Below are positions 22,719-34,439 of a stretch of 64,000 nucleotides of DNA, one piece after another. The notes under the pieces are model-generated. The model was given only the letters and a program-made list of their open reading frames with translations. It did not search any database and was not told where the DNA came from. The position numbers and the translations under genes are program-made. The number at the start of each line of letters is the position of its first letter. Positions within the stretch are counted from its first letter, which is position 1. The DNA comes from Ooceraea biroi (Eukaryota > Arthropoda > Insecta > Hymenoptera > Formicidae), in NCBI RefSeq assembly GCF_003672135.1, contig NC_039507.1, forward strand, positions 13,880,278-13,944,277, written 5' to 3'.

Positions 22719-24060
22719 AACAGGAGTTTTACCGGGCAATTTTTTAATCAAACCTTTGGGTGCCCGATGGGTTCTCCGCTTTCCCCTGTTTTAGAGGACG
22801 TTGTTTTAGACGATTTAGAGACGGTTTGCATTGAGGCACTTGATTTTAAAGGTAAGATGTTTTATAGGTATGTGGATAACATATTTGCAATACTTCCAAA
22901 TGAAAATTCAATATGTGCTCGATATTTTTAATACTTACCATCCTAGAATTAAATTCACTATTGAAATGGAAAGTAATTGTTCTTTGAATTTTCTGGATAC
23001 TACAGTTATTCGGGATAATGATAAATTGTAACTAATTGGTATCGAAAACCTTCTCGGGACGGTACATCAATTCAAACCACGCAATTAAATACAAGATTAG
23101 CGTTGTTACTAGGTTGGTAGACCGAGCGATACTTTTATCAAATGAAAAGTTTCATACATCGAATTTGAATTTTATTAGATTTGTATTAGGTAATAACTGT
23201 TATCCTGAGCATTTTATCAATAGACATATTAAAAGACGAATAAAGATACTTGAATATAATGACGCTTATAGACGCTAATAGGATTGACGATAGGGACAGT
23301 AATAGGAATATAAGATGTGCTGTTTCTGGGGGTAGTTATATTGCGCTTCCGTATGTAAGAATATTGGACGATTGTTAAGAAAGTTTAAGTTAATGGTGGT
23401 GAATACAGTTCCGAAAAAATTAGATTTAGTTATAAGCCGCGGGAAGGATAAAATTGAGTTAGGTCAACGAAATGGCGTAGTGTACAAGATTGATTGCATT
23501 AATTGCGATGCATGTTATATTGGACAAACCAAGCAGCATCTTGATACTCGCATTAAAGAACATAGAGTTGATATTAAGAAACATTTGAGCAATCACTCGG
23601 TTGTTAATAAACATAGACTATCCAATGGACATGAGTTTGATTGGGATAATAAGAACATTTTACATTATGAAACTAACTATAGAAAAAGGGAGATTGCTGA
23701 AATGTTTTTTATAAAGAAAAATTTAAGATCGATTAATCTAAAGCGAAATACGGAGAACTTGTTTGAGGTTTATGATGTTATTGTGGAAAACACTTATTGT
23801 TAGACCCTTGTTTTGCTTGTGTAGTCATGATTTGACTCGGGACGTGAATGGACGTATTGTCGCCTTTGTTCACTTTCACTTAGTCATTTTCTGGCAGTAA
23901 GTTTAATTTTTATTATCTTTTGTTTAATTAGAACTTATGTTGCGTTTTGTTTGCAGAAAATAATTTGTTAATTTTGTAATGCACTTAAAGAGCACTTAAA
24001 CAGCACAACGTTTCGGCCTGAAGTTAGGCCGAAACGTTGTGCTATTAAATATATTATATT
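22719..24060 (+). pseudogene. Penelope-like retroelement: reverse transcriptase and GIY-YIG endonuclease
   Basis: Penelope-like elements copy themselves by reverse transcription primed at a nick made by a GIY-YIG nuclease. The segment 22719-22931 gives GCPMGSPLSPVLEDV and YRYVDNIFAI, the RT palm with YVDN instead of YVDD. After a frameshift, 22910-23029 gives NTYHPRIKFTIEMES. Then 23036-23278 gives FSGRYINSNHAIK and LVDRAILLSNEKFH in another frame. A stop-rich gap follows, then 23372-23803 gives the nuclease: NGVVYKIDCINCDACYIGQTKQ, with the GIY-like pair VVY and CYIG, and R in RIKEH. The stop is at 23801-23803. The 5' half of RT is absent. The 3' tail ends in a perfect hairpin (about 24003-24042). 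Confidence 0.88.
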
Positions 24061-24357
24061 GAGCCAGTGTTGGTCGAAAAAGAAAGTGTTTATTATAGTA
24101 TTTTTAATATGAGCCACTTACAAAGCGGAATGGCAGATTCCAGAAGTGCCAAAATTGAAAAAAAGAAAACTGAATTGCGATTGTTTTTTGTGCATACAGA
24201 AGAGCCGAATCAAAACATTGTTCACTGTTTCTTGTTCATTGTTCACTTTTTTCGATTCGTAAAGATTCGTTCACAAGGAATTTTTACCGGAAGGTCAAAC
24301 GCAATCTACTCTGATTATTATTTGATCTAAGTCGAACAGAATTCTTCGAGTTCGGTT

Positions 24358-24690
24358 GAATGTCACAAGCAAAGGACGTTGTCGCTTCTGCACGATAATG
24401 TGCGCAAATCCAAGATTTCCATTGTACGTGATTTCTTATCTAAAAAAAGGCAATATTCGAATATCCCTCATATTTACTTGATATGGTTTCGTATGATTTC
24501 TGGATATTTCCAAAATTTAAGTTGGCGATGAAAGCGTTACGACATCATTCAGGATCCAAAAGACTTCGACCGCGTGTTTGGAAACAATTCCAAAAACCGA
24601 GTATAGTACTGCTTCGAAAAAGTTTTTAATCGCTTCCAGCATCGTATTGACAGAAGAAGCGTATTTTGAATAAAAAAAATAGAAACAAAA
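24358..24690 (+). pseudogene. Mariner transposase relic (DD34D type), C-terminal part
   Basis: Translated pieces in mixed frames resemble mariner: LLHDNVRKSKISIVRDFL around 24388-24440, YDFWIFPKFKLAMKA around 24494-24535, and IPKTEYSTASKKF around 24587-24625. Stops and frameshifts are frequent. No terminal repeats could be paired. Confidence 0.7.
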
Positions 24691-24857
24691 ATAATTGACG
24701 TCTTGTATTTTTTTGGTCCCTGTCGCACCAGAGAACAGTCCGTGTGATTTGAAACTTGTCAAATCAAATTTAGGACAAACACTTATGTTTCTCTTTTGTC
24801 AGTCCCATATATGGTACTATAATACAATGCAAGTTACTCGGTTTTGTTCATCATTAC

Positions 24858-24991
24858 CTTAAAATGCAATTGCACTGGAGACACCGGAAGCATTGCTTGT
24901 GAAAGATTTTATTATTTGTTTCGACTTTCTCCAAGGGATAGACTTTCTTCTGGCAGTTCTCGCACACTTCCACGCAGGTTGTCTGGACCTC
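24858..24991 (-). CDS. LIM domain protein (LIMA1/EPLIN type), exon with zinc finger 1
   Basis: This short exon of 134 bases is not obvious from frame length alone. On the minus strand the acceptor atatag|gag is at 24993-24992 and the donor ag|gtaatg at 24857-24856. The text VCENCQKKVYPLEKVE, then FHKQCFRCLQCNCIL, gives the LIM ligands C-x2-C, H-x2-C and C-x2-C. It holds 44 codons plus AG. It enters in phase 0 from the exon at 59738 and leaves with AG, to which G from the exon at 5919 adds to make arginine. Together with that exon the LIM domain is complete. It lies on the opposite strand to a mariner relic just below it and to a MITE 80 bases above it. Confidence 0.95.
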
Positions 24992-25072
24992 CTATATGAT
25001 TATTACGTCAAAAGAAGATGCTATAGTAAAGCTTATCTTTTCTTACTAATACTTCGACAAAAAATGAATATA

Positions 25073-25676
25073 TAGGGTGTCTTATAACTCTGTTACCGCC
25101 GGTTAATGGCGTATAGTTCGGACTTCGCTGAGTCAAAAAGTCCAGTACCATTTTGCGATTTTCGCAATAATAACCGAGTTATTAAACAATTAAAGTAACC
25201 GAATGAGAGCGCGGCTTGTGTCGCGAGCCGTCGGTAGGAAAGGCGTGAGCTCGTGGTTGGTTACGGTGCAGTGAGGCAGCGGTGCCAGAAAGTGTACTTT
25301 GTAGCATGCGATGGGGATGGAATGGAAATGGTCTCGCGAATCGTCGCATGCTTTCTATCATCACTGAATGGAGAGGGTGTGGTGCGCCTCAGTGATGCCA
25401 GAAAGCGTGCGACGATTCGCGAGATCATTTTCACTCCATCCCCACCACATGCTACAAAGCATGCTTTCTGGTACCGCTGCCTCACTGCGCCGTAACCAAC
25501 CACGAGCTCGCGCCCTTCCTACCGACGGCACGAGCCGCGCTCTCATTCGGTTACTTTAATTATGTAATAACTCGGTTATTATTGCGAAAATCGCAAAATG
25601 ATACTGGACTTTTTGACTCAGCTAAGTCCAAACTATACGCCATTAACCGGCGGTAACAGAGTTATGAGACACCCTG
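25073..25676. mobile_element. Palindromic MITE with TA duplication
   Basis: It reads TAGGGTGTCTTATAACTC at the left and GAGTTATGAGACACCCTG at the right, flanked by TA (25071-25072 and 25677-25678). Arms are about 290 bp. It sits 80 bases upstream of the acceptor of the middle LIM exon, so it could affect that splice site. Confidence 0.9.
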
Positions 25677-25699
25677 TATATTTGTCGAATGTAATAATT

Positions 25700-26199
25700 A
25701 AATATATATGGATGTGAAAAGCTGATTTAAAAAATATGCATTAGAAGAAAATAAGGAAACAGCGCGATTACATCTTGGAATCAAGAGATTTCACAGATTA
25801 CTTACGAAACAGATTTAGTATTTCTTTTTATTTATCATTTAAATATATTAGTATAGTAAATGTTACACATGAAAGAGATTAAGATATGATAATTAGAGAT
25901 TAAGATTATTATCTAATACATCGATAATATGTTAGAAAAATAATATGTTAGAAATACAATAAAAATCAAACTTTATATAGCTATATAAAAGTATTATCGC
26001 TTTGCTATAAATCGAAATATTGCAAAAGACCATAACCTGTAATTTTCACGCAAAACCGTCTCTATTAATGAATGAAGTCATATAAATATGGTTCTTTCGC
26101 AAATTGAAAGCTTAATACTTCTTGATACATATATCTTATACGTCAATACGACATATTCGTATTTCATATATGGTTCGCATATTGTTATCATAAATCATT

Positions 26200-26241
<42 letters not shown>

Positions 26242-29200
26242 AAACAGGAAGACAGAAAATATACTAAAAATATGCATTTTGATCTTTTTTTTCTTTCCGT
26301 ACGGTAATCGGATACATGTTTAAGCAATTTGCACATGTTGTAAGATGCATCCTCTGTACTGAAATTTAAGAAGTGATGGCGTTTTATTTCACAACTATAA
26401 TTAATTATACTTGCATTTCCTCTTTTTTCCTTTTTCTCTTTTTTTTTATTTCTTCTTTCATTGAAAGTACAAAGTACATTGATAGATATTACAGTTATAT
26501 ATTGATAATTTTTCGCATTTAATAAATTATTAGCGAAGTTACAACAAAACTGTTTTACATGATCTAACCGTGAAAATGTCAATATCAGAAATGAAATAAA
26601 CATGATAAGACAAAAATAATAAAACCATAATAAAGGAAAGTAAGAAATTAACGCAATTGTACTCGACTATCAATTTATGCGAATTTTATTTACGCAGATT
26701 GACTTGTTAGATATATCTAAATCAAGTTTTGAGAGAGAGAGAGAGAGAGAGAATTCTTTATTCTTCACAAGGTCAACACAGTTAAATATACTTCATAATT
26801 AACTCAAAGTTTTATGTCCCCTCTTACGTAAATTTAAAAAAATTCTTTACAAGGTCAACATTTAAATATACTTATAATTAACTCAGATTTTTATATCTCC
26901 ACTTACGTAAATTTAAAAACAATGTCTTTATACCACATTTAAAGAAAACGGAACGCTCGCGTAAATTGACATTCAAGTGTATAACGGTACAATGTAGCTA
27001 AATATTATTCTTTCATATTCTATCCATAAAATAATAAACTATGATTATATAACAATAGTTATAAATAAATGTAAACGTAAATATGCATGTATAACATATA
27101 TTCCCGAGTAGTTTCGAGATTCGTTCAGCGAGAGAGCAAGGTAATTCAATATATTGGCTGTTATTTACATTTTTGCATCCAGAAAAACCCAAGTAGCAAA
27201 CGCATATTATTTGAAGTTAGGGAAGTTAATTAGAGATAAATTTATAAAAGTGATCGAAAGAGCTACACATTCTTAGGCGCTAATTGGTTGTAAAGATCAA
27301 AATTGATCAATATTTTCAATATTTTCTCTATTGGACAATAATTTCTCGTTCAGATTCTTATCTTGCACATTAAATTTGGAAAAACATTGCTTTTTAGTTT
27401 TCTTATTTGTCATGCTCACTCGCATTTACGTTCTTTTTTGTGCTCTTATTCTTTTTTTATTCATCTATCAACAAAACGTTTGGCACTTATTACATTCAGA
27501 AGCACAAATGATGAAGACAAAAATTGTGTAACGATGCGAAGAAAAAATCTTGTATTTGCTTTCGTTTATTATCCACTCACATAGATTTATTAAATCGGAA
27601 TAGAATGATAAAGATGTTCGTACGTTATGGTTTGTATATAAATTTAATTAATCTTTTTTATTATTTTTTTATTTATCCAATATATTTCATAATTAGGAGA
27701 AATTTGTGTAAGTGGATCTCTGTCTTTTAAGTATTGTACTAAGATTTTTTAAAACTTGGGCTACATATTCATATAAAAAGCAAAGGCACGTTATATACAT
27801 TACATCATAATTACATTGATCATAAAGATTTTGTTTATATAAAAAAATTAGTATAATTTCATAATATCTGTTCAAATATTTAATAAACTTTAGTATTTCG
27901 TTAAAATTATTATAGTCATAATGGTTATCGATTGTCATCGAACATTAAAGTTTAATCATTAAACTACAGAAACGGTCAATCATATATATATTTAAATATA
28001 TATACATTTTCATGTAATCATGAATGGTCATTTTAACAAACCAATTATTTCGAATCATGAAAATTTAATCCGCATCGTTACAAATAGTTTGCAGTATCAG
28101 ATAACGCATTGGAAATTTAGATTAAAAATGGAAGATTAAAGATTGAAGATTACTGAATCATATTAGTGAATTAAGATGCACTGTGCATTGCGATTGGTGA
28201 CATTTATGGTATAAACGAAATGTTTTCTTTTTTGTACATCTGTACAATATGTTGAAAAAATACTTCTACTATTAAAAAATGAATCTAGAATTTTAATTAA
28301 TTCATATTATTGATTACATGTTAGATTGACTCTTTTATATGCAATGCAGTTTACAATTCTGCACATACATATAATAGTAGGTCGCCTTTCAAAATATTAA
28401 CGTGTTTCTTTCTCTTTTATCCGCGTTTATATCTATGATGGCATGTCACTTATCAATCCTAATTATCAATGTGATAGTATAGCTATATACTACAAGTAGA
28501 ATTTACTTTTTGTGTTTGTTTTGTATTTTCCATGTAAATATCCCATGTCTATACTACGTGATTAAAAGCCAGTATGTCATTGGCTAAGATTGCGATTAAA
28601 GATTGAAAAATAAACAGTTATTTTTAAGTTTTCTAATCTCTAATGATTTCTCAATCTTTACCTGTTACATTTTGATTAGTTACATTCCAAACTCTAAATC
28701 GCAATCTCAATCACCAATGCGTAGTCTGATACATGCTTAAAAGTAAATCAATTACGTATTTACTTATAATCTTAGTATTGCCACATATATGCGAATATCA
28801 TGAATAAAGAATTTTTGACATGTTAATATGCATAATATATATACGATAAACAGAGAAATATTTTTTATTTGTTGACTCAGTCAAAAAGTTTGGTTCGATT
28901 TTTGTTCGTCACATTTTATTTAAATACCCATGTAACCAGATGTTAAACATTATATATATAAGTATATATATAACGTTTAACTTCTGATTCAGTAAACATT
29001 CTCGAATATGAGTGTCATTAAATTAATGATTATGTCGCCATTCACTTTCATTGGATGTCTAGAGCGTGACTTGTATTCAAGGTTAAAATCAGCGCATCTG
29101 AAACTTGCAACTCATTTTCTAATTATTATATTTTAGTAATCACTGGAGTCTCTCTATAGATTTTATAAATACTTTTGGTGGCAGCAGAAACATTTACATC

Positions 29201-29279
29201 CTCTTTGAATAACTTAATACGACGCAAATGCACTTTACGCTTTAACGCTTATTTTCAATTAATAAATATAGCATATTTG
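25700..29279. other. AT-rich intron DNA with simple repeats, no gene seen
   Basis: Microsatellites: (TA)n at about 26209-26236 and (GA)n at about 26734-26752. A near-tandem duplication of about 68 bp (ttctt.acaaggtcaaca ... cttacgtaaatttaaaaa) lies at about 26757-26925. Open stretches such as 26603-26136 on the minus strand are AT-driven and show no domain. Confidence 0.6.
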
Positions 29280-29775
29280 ATAAATATATACAATAACGGT
29301 CCCAGCCTCGATGACCTTGACCGTGATATATATTATAGAAGTCACCCTCCTGAGTGACCTTCAAAAGGTTTTAGCCGCCGCTCGTTGTTTATTACAAAGA
29401 TATTAACAAAAAAAGTTTAATGATTTCGCACGAATTTTTAGCTGTCCACGTGAAGCAAGAACATGATATTGACATATATTACAAAGGTCACCTTCCCGAA
29501 TACCCCGCACTAGGTTTTAGTCGTCGATCGTTATTTATGAAAAAGTTATTAACAAAAGAAATTTCGAAAATATAGTAGTTATTTTGAATATTGAAAGATA
29601 TAAACGACGAATATGTATATGAACGAAGAAAGGAAAGTCATTTAAAGCAGTGAATTGTTAAAATATAGAATAGTTTCTTTTAATATGAGTACAAAGTATT
29701 CTTCACTTTAACCAAAAGCACAAACAGTTAAATACAAAGTATTCTCTGCTCTAACTTAACCTAACCTGGTTAGGT

Positions 29776-30005
29776 TATATTTTCCGAAACTGGAGCCCCG
29801 GACACATATACGCTTGTTTTTCAGCCCGCTTCGCGTTAGGGCGGGGGGAGGGGCTAGTGTAACAGATTTCACGGTGCAGATTTTGATTACCTGGTACACG
29901 TCACAGATCCCGGCGGGGGGAGGGGCAAAGCCCCTTCCCTCCGCCCTCCCGCGAAGCAGGCTGAAAACGAGCGTATGTGTCCGGGGCTCCAGTTTCGGAA
30001 AATAT
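29776..30005. mobile_element. Nested palindromic MITE (230 bp)
   Basis: TATATTTTCCGAAACTGG and CCAGTTTCGGAAAATATA form the ends. The arms contain ccccggacacatatacgc and cagcccgcttcgcg. The loop is G-rich (gggcggggggagggg). A fragment related to its arm lies inside the MITE at 10.5 kb. Confidence 0.88.
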
Positions 30006-30014
30006 AATCTAACC

Positions 30015-30685
30015 CAGGCCTGTTCCCGATGTGCACTTTTCGGCCGATTTTGTCTCTTACCATCTTTACTCCTTTTGCTTGGCAGCTCGCGGAGACGTCA
30101 AGACGGTCAAGCTCAGGGACGGATTAGCTGTAAGTCACGTATGGGCCTTTGACATTGATATTGATATTGATCTCGCGCACTGTTTATAGAATTATTATTA
30201 TTATTATTAATATATTATACAATTAAAGGTAAGTAAAATGGAATATGTTAAGATACATTTATATAAAATTAATATATTTATTTAGTATACCTATACTGTA
30301 ATACAAAGCAAATATACATGATACATGGTATATATTCAATAGTACCTCAAGGGTGATGTGGAAATCTATTGCTTACGTTATTAAGTAAAATTTAAATATG
30401 TACCATGTATCATGTATATGTATATTTGCTTTGTATTATAGTATAGGTATACTAAATAAAAATATTAATAATAATGGTATAATATATTAATAATAATAAT
30501 AATAATAATTCTATAAACAGCGCGCGAGATCAATATCGATATCAATGTCAAAGGCCCATACGTGACTTACAGCTAATCCGTCCCTGAGCTTGACCGTCTT
30601 GACGTCTCCGCGAGCTGCCAAGCAAAAGGAGTGAAGATGGTAAGAGACAAAATCGGCCGAAAAGTGCAACTCGGGGACAGGCCTG
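30015..30685. mobile_element. Nested palindromic MITE (670 bp)
   Basis: The ends are CAGGCCTGTTCCCG and CGGGGACAGGCCTG. Each arm carries ttttcggccgattttgtc and then an ATT/AAT trinucleotide tract (about 30187-30210 and 30491-30510). The two trinucleotide tracts are in inverted positions. Confidence 0.85.
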
Positions 30686-31489
30686 ATCTAACCCAAACCT
30701 ATTTCTAATTTAAAGCTAAAATTCCATCAAATATACTCTTTCGTAAATGTATATGGTATTGTAAAATTATGCTGTATTCATTAAACATTTTTGTTAATAA
30801 CTTTTTAACAAACAACGAGCGAAGGGTGAAACCTAGTGCGGGTTATTCAGGAAGGTGACCTTTGTAATTTATGTCAAACTCAAGTCCTTGCTTCGCGTGG
30901 ACAGCTGAAAATTCGTGCAAAAGTATTAAACTTCTTTTGTTAATAACTTTTTAATAAACAACGAGCGACGGCTAAAACCTCTTGAAGGTCACTCAGGGAG
31001 GTGACCTCTACAATATATGTCAAGGTCAAGGTCATTAAGGCTGGGTCCGTTATTGTATATATTTACCTTTTAACTTAGATGCCAATTCTCCAAAAACATA
31101 AAAAAGCAAAAATTTATTTGAAATTTAAATAATAATACTAGAGCACTGAAAACAAACTAAAACTTTTGCATATATCTGATAAATGTACTATTGCCATGTG
31201 CAAATAACAGCTGAAAGTGTCACCTTTACTATATAACCAGTAGTATATAATATATAAACATGATCAACATTATTGCAACTGTATTACATGTAGATAGCAT
31301 TAGCTACCGAAAATCGAACTGACCTTTTTGATTGACCCAATATAAAGTAAATGAATAGACAAACAAATGTCTATACATTTTTATAAGAATAATTTTACAA
31401 ATGTATAAGGATTTATCGAACATTTCTGTTCTTGTCAAAAATATTTACGTGTTACATTGCTCAAAATATATGGTATAGAAAACTTGGTA

Positions 31490-33022
31490 ATTGTTTAATA
31501 CAGGGGAATCAGCTCCAATTAGTTTAAATTTGGTATTATAGAAATCATTTTCCTGAGTAGACCTGTCATTAGTTATTTATCAAAAAATGGTAAATATCGA
31601 GAAGCCATTCCAACAAAAACTATATTTTTTTATAGCAATCAACAAAAATAGTTAAAAAATGAAATGTTATGAAGGTCTTAAGAGGGAATAAAAGATTTTG
31701 AGAGAGTAATTTCAAAATTTTACATCATATAAAGAATTTAGAAAATTCTTCCTATACATTAACTTAGAAACATTCTTGTTTATAAACACATACTAATAGA
31801 TGAGAGTGTCTACTGATTGTGAGCAATGTTTACTTTTCATTCAATCGACAAACTTTAGAAAATTCGGTAATTATACAGAAAAGATTACGTTTCGCGAATA
31901 TTTTCATTTTAACATATATTATGAAGGGTGAAATTCTAAGCAAGTTTTACTAAACAACTATGTGGGGATCGTGTATAGTTTCTGAGATATATCAGAAATA
32001 ATATTAAGGTAATTATACAGATTAGGAGAGCTAGATCAGCTCCGATTACTTTGACCTTGACATATATTACAGAAGACATCCCCCTGAGTAATCAGCAGAA
32101 GGTTTTAATCGTCTTGTTTATTAAAAAGTTATTAACAAAAGAAATTTAATAGTTTCGCATGCGTTTTCAACTGTCCATGTGAAAGGAAGAGTTACGGGTT
32201 GAGTTAAGTTAGGTTAAAATGTCTCTGAATGTCAATGTCACAAGAGTACACAAGCAAACAATAATGAAAATTGTTTACATAGATCTGCGAATCTAGATGT
32301 CTATGAATATGAACAATAGAAATATGGACACGAAGAAGTGGAGTATTTCTTCTCCATAAAAACCTAACCTGATCTAACTCAACCGTAACTCTTCCTTTTG
32401 CGTAGACAGCTGACATTTCGTGCAAAATCATTAAATATTTTTTGTTAATAACTTTATAAATAACGTTTGCTCCTTCCCATCCTTAAGACATTTTTTCAAA
32501 AACATCATTTTAAAACTAATTTTGTTGATTATTATTGGTAAGGATTGAATTATCGCGTGTTTTCTTGTACGCGAATTCGGGAGATATACATCTCATGCTC
32601 ATACCAATACGACAACGACATAATGCGAGTGTCACTCGTCTCTCTCTAATATATATATGTGGATATATAAGTATATCGCTCTCACGCGGATGTATGTAGA
32701 ACAGAATTTTCAAATATAGTCAGTCATTGGTCGTCTTTCGCCAGACGTGTTGTCTTATGATTCTAGCCAATCGCCTATATTTAATCCTCACAGATTATAA
32801 TCCTCCACAGTGTGAGATGAACTCCGTTACGAGTTTTCGGATTAATTCAACAACTCTCTTTCCTGCGTCGCGTGTGTGTGACACAAACCGCGAATTGCGG
32901 ACCTCTCCGGTATCAACAGTTATTAAAAAACTATTTAATACTGCAGATTACTCAGGAAGGTGATCTCTATAATATATGTCAAGGTTAAAGTGATTGGAGC
33001 TGACTACCCTGTACTAAATAAT
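31490..33022. mobile_element. CCTTGAC-family MITE with a nested copy of its own family
   Basis: The outer ends are ggtaattgtttaatacaggg at the left and ccctgtactaaataattatc at the right, both followed inward by the gtcagctcc motif. Inside, about 32010-32466 is a second member of the family, palindromic around 32300 with an arm containing ggaagagttacgggttgag. Its right arm is cut off near 32466. Confidence 0.7.
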
Positions 33023-33237
33023 TATCGAAAAATTATGGATAGAAATTCGCAAAATTTGACTGAGATAATTTCCGCAAAAAATCATCGTATCTATAAGCAA
33101 TTCTTCTTTTTAATTTCAAGGATAAAGTGTCTATGTTAAAACGCCGTAGTTGATTTTTATAGTGTAATACTCTATTCTTGAAAAAGGACAAGTTTTTACA
33201 ATAAAAATTTAATAATTTAATAAAATGTATAGAAGTA

Positions 33238-33363
33238 GGAAAATTCTTTTCATGAAGTTCCTTTGGGATCATAAAATTTAAACCTTTTCAACCTAAAAAA
33301 AAATGTATGGAATTGGGAAAATTCTTTTCATGAAGTTCCTTTGAGATCATAAAATTTAGAGCT
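33238..33363. repeat. 78-bp tandem duplication
   Basis: The text aaaattcttttcatgaagtt followed by cct, and then gatcataaaattta, occurs at 33240 and again 78 bases later at 33318, with few differences. No gene is associated. Confidence 0.8.
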
Positions 33364-33455
33364 TCCCCTTCAACTTAAAAAAAATAGTCGTGTATCCGTT
33401 ACCCGTACATTTTCATCAATTACTACCGATTCTGACTTTAAGGCTTTCATGGCTA

Positions 33456-33590
33456 TTACTTACGTTAGTACCGATGGCTTCCGGATAGATACCGCGGTAT
33501 CGGAGCTCAGCCCTGATGATGCGGACTACAATGTCTGCGAAACGTCGGCACCAAGCTGTCATGGAACGCGGTATCTATCCGGAAGCATAT
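33456..33590 (+). ncRNA. Hammerhead-like motif between inverted repeats
   Basis: An inverted repeat, GCTTCCGGATAGATACCGCG and CGCGGTATCTATCCGGAAGC, encloses CTGATGA (33513-33519), a 6-bp stem with a 6-base loop (GCGGAC and GTCTGC), and GAAACGTC (33539-33546). This is the order of a hammerhead ribozyme core: CUGAUGA, stem II, GAAA, then a GUC cleavage triplet. One extra base (T, 33520) lies between CUGAUGA and stem II, which is not canonical. Activity is unproven. Confidence 0.45.
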
Positions 33591-34014
33591 TTAAATAATA
33601 ACAATGTTAGTGATAATTAATGGAAATGTATGCATAACTTTGGATGGACAACAGAAGAAAAACTCATACGAACTTTTTTTTTAATTGAAGAGGATATTTA
33701 AACTGTATGATCTTATAAACGAAAGTCGTTAAAAAACTTTTATTTTTCAATTCCATTCACTTGAAATATACATTTTGTAGATGTGTGAAAAATATCTCTT
33801 CACTTTTGAAACAATAGAAGGGCGTTGTAAAATAGAAATCCAACAATAACATTTTAAAATAGATATTTTACTTTTGAAACCGAGAAAAAAAATGTTGCTT
33901 ATACGATGCTTATACGATTTTTCGTGAAATTATTCTCATTAAAATTTCTGCCTGAAATTTTTCTATGCTATATATTTTTAAGTAATGTATTTTACTAAAA
34001 CAAAAAAGTTATGA

Positions 34015-34435
34015 TATGGGAGCGGTGCATATGGACACGTTGCAAATGAAACGGTGCAAATGGACACGAAACTTTGCACACGGTTCAATTGGACACAGTG
34101 CAAATGGACACCATTAATTTGGACACAAAAAAGTTGCACACACAAAGGTGGACACCGTTTGGACACAAAAGGTTGGACACTTCGAAGTTGTAGGTTAGTT
34201 TAGGTTAGGTTAGGTTAGATTATGGTGTCCGGTGCGCAACTCAACGATGCGCAACATTGCGGTGTCCAACTCTGCGGTGTGCAATTTTTTGTGTCCAAAT
34301 GAATGATCCATTTGCACTGTGTCCAATTGAATCGTATGCAAAGTTACGTGTCCATTTACAACGCGTCCATTTGCACCGTGTCCATTTGCAACATGTCCAA
34401 CTGTACTCTGTCCAAATGAAGGCCTCTCTTATGAT
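34015..34435. mobile_element. Palindromic element built of short phrases, TTAGG centre
   Basis: The left arm repeats variants of tgcaaatggacac and the right arm is the inverted set (gtgtccatttgca). About 190 bp of arm align end to end. The centre holds ggttaggttaggttag (34201-34218). There is no gene. It resembles in design, not sequence, the element at 18.4-19.4 kb. Confidence 0.8.
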
Positions 34436-34439
34436 ACTT

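Larger units (their letters stand above)
29280..31066. mobile_element. CCTTGAC-family MITE, 1.8 kb with nested insertions
   Basis: The end gataaatatatacaataacgg at 29280 is matched inversely by ccgttattgtatatatttacc ending at 31066. Both continue with cccagcc, gaccttgacc, tgacatatatta, gtcactcaggag and the cgctcgttgttta motif. Between the arms are two further complete palindromes (29776-30005 and 30015-30685), which account for the large size. Confidence 0.85.

Noticed and set aside
24003..24042. Perfect hairpin ending the Penelope-like tail as a transcription terminator
   Set aside because: This is eukaryotic DNA and the hairpin equals the element's conserved terminal motif, so a bacterial-type terminator makes no sense.
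24517..24762. Minus-strand 81-codon frame next to the LIM exon
   Set aside because: It is antisense to a mariner relic and has no splice connection to the LIM exons.
25182..25559. Overlapping open frames with similar proteins on both strands at 25.2-25.6 kb
   Set aside because: They are mirror readings of the arms of the MITE 25073-25676.
26136..26603. 155-codon minus-strand frame with tyrosine and isoleucine runs
   Set aside because: It reads through a TA microsatellite and AT-rich intron; composition only, no domain.
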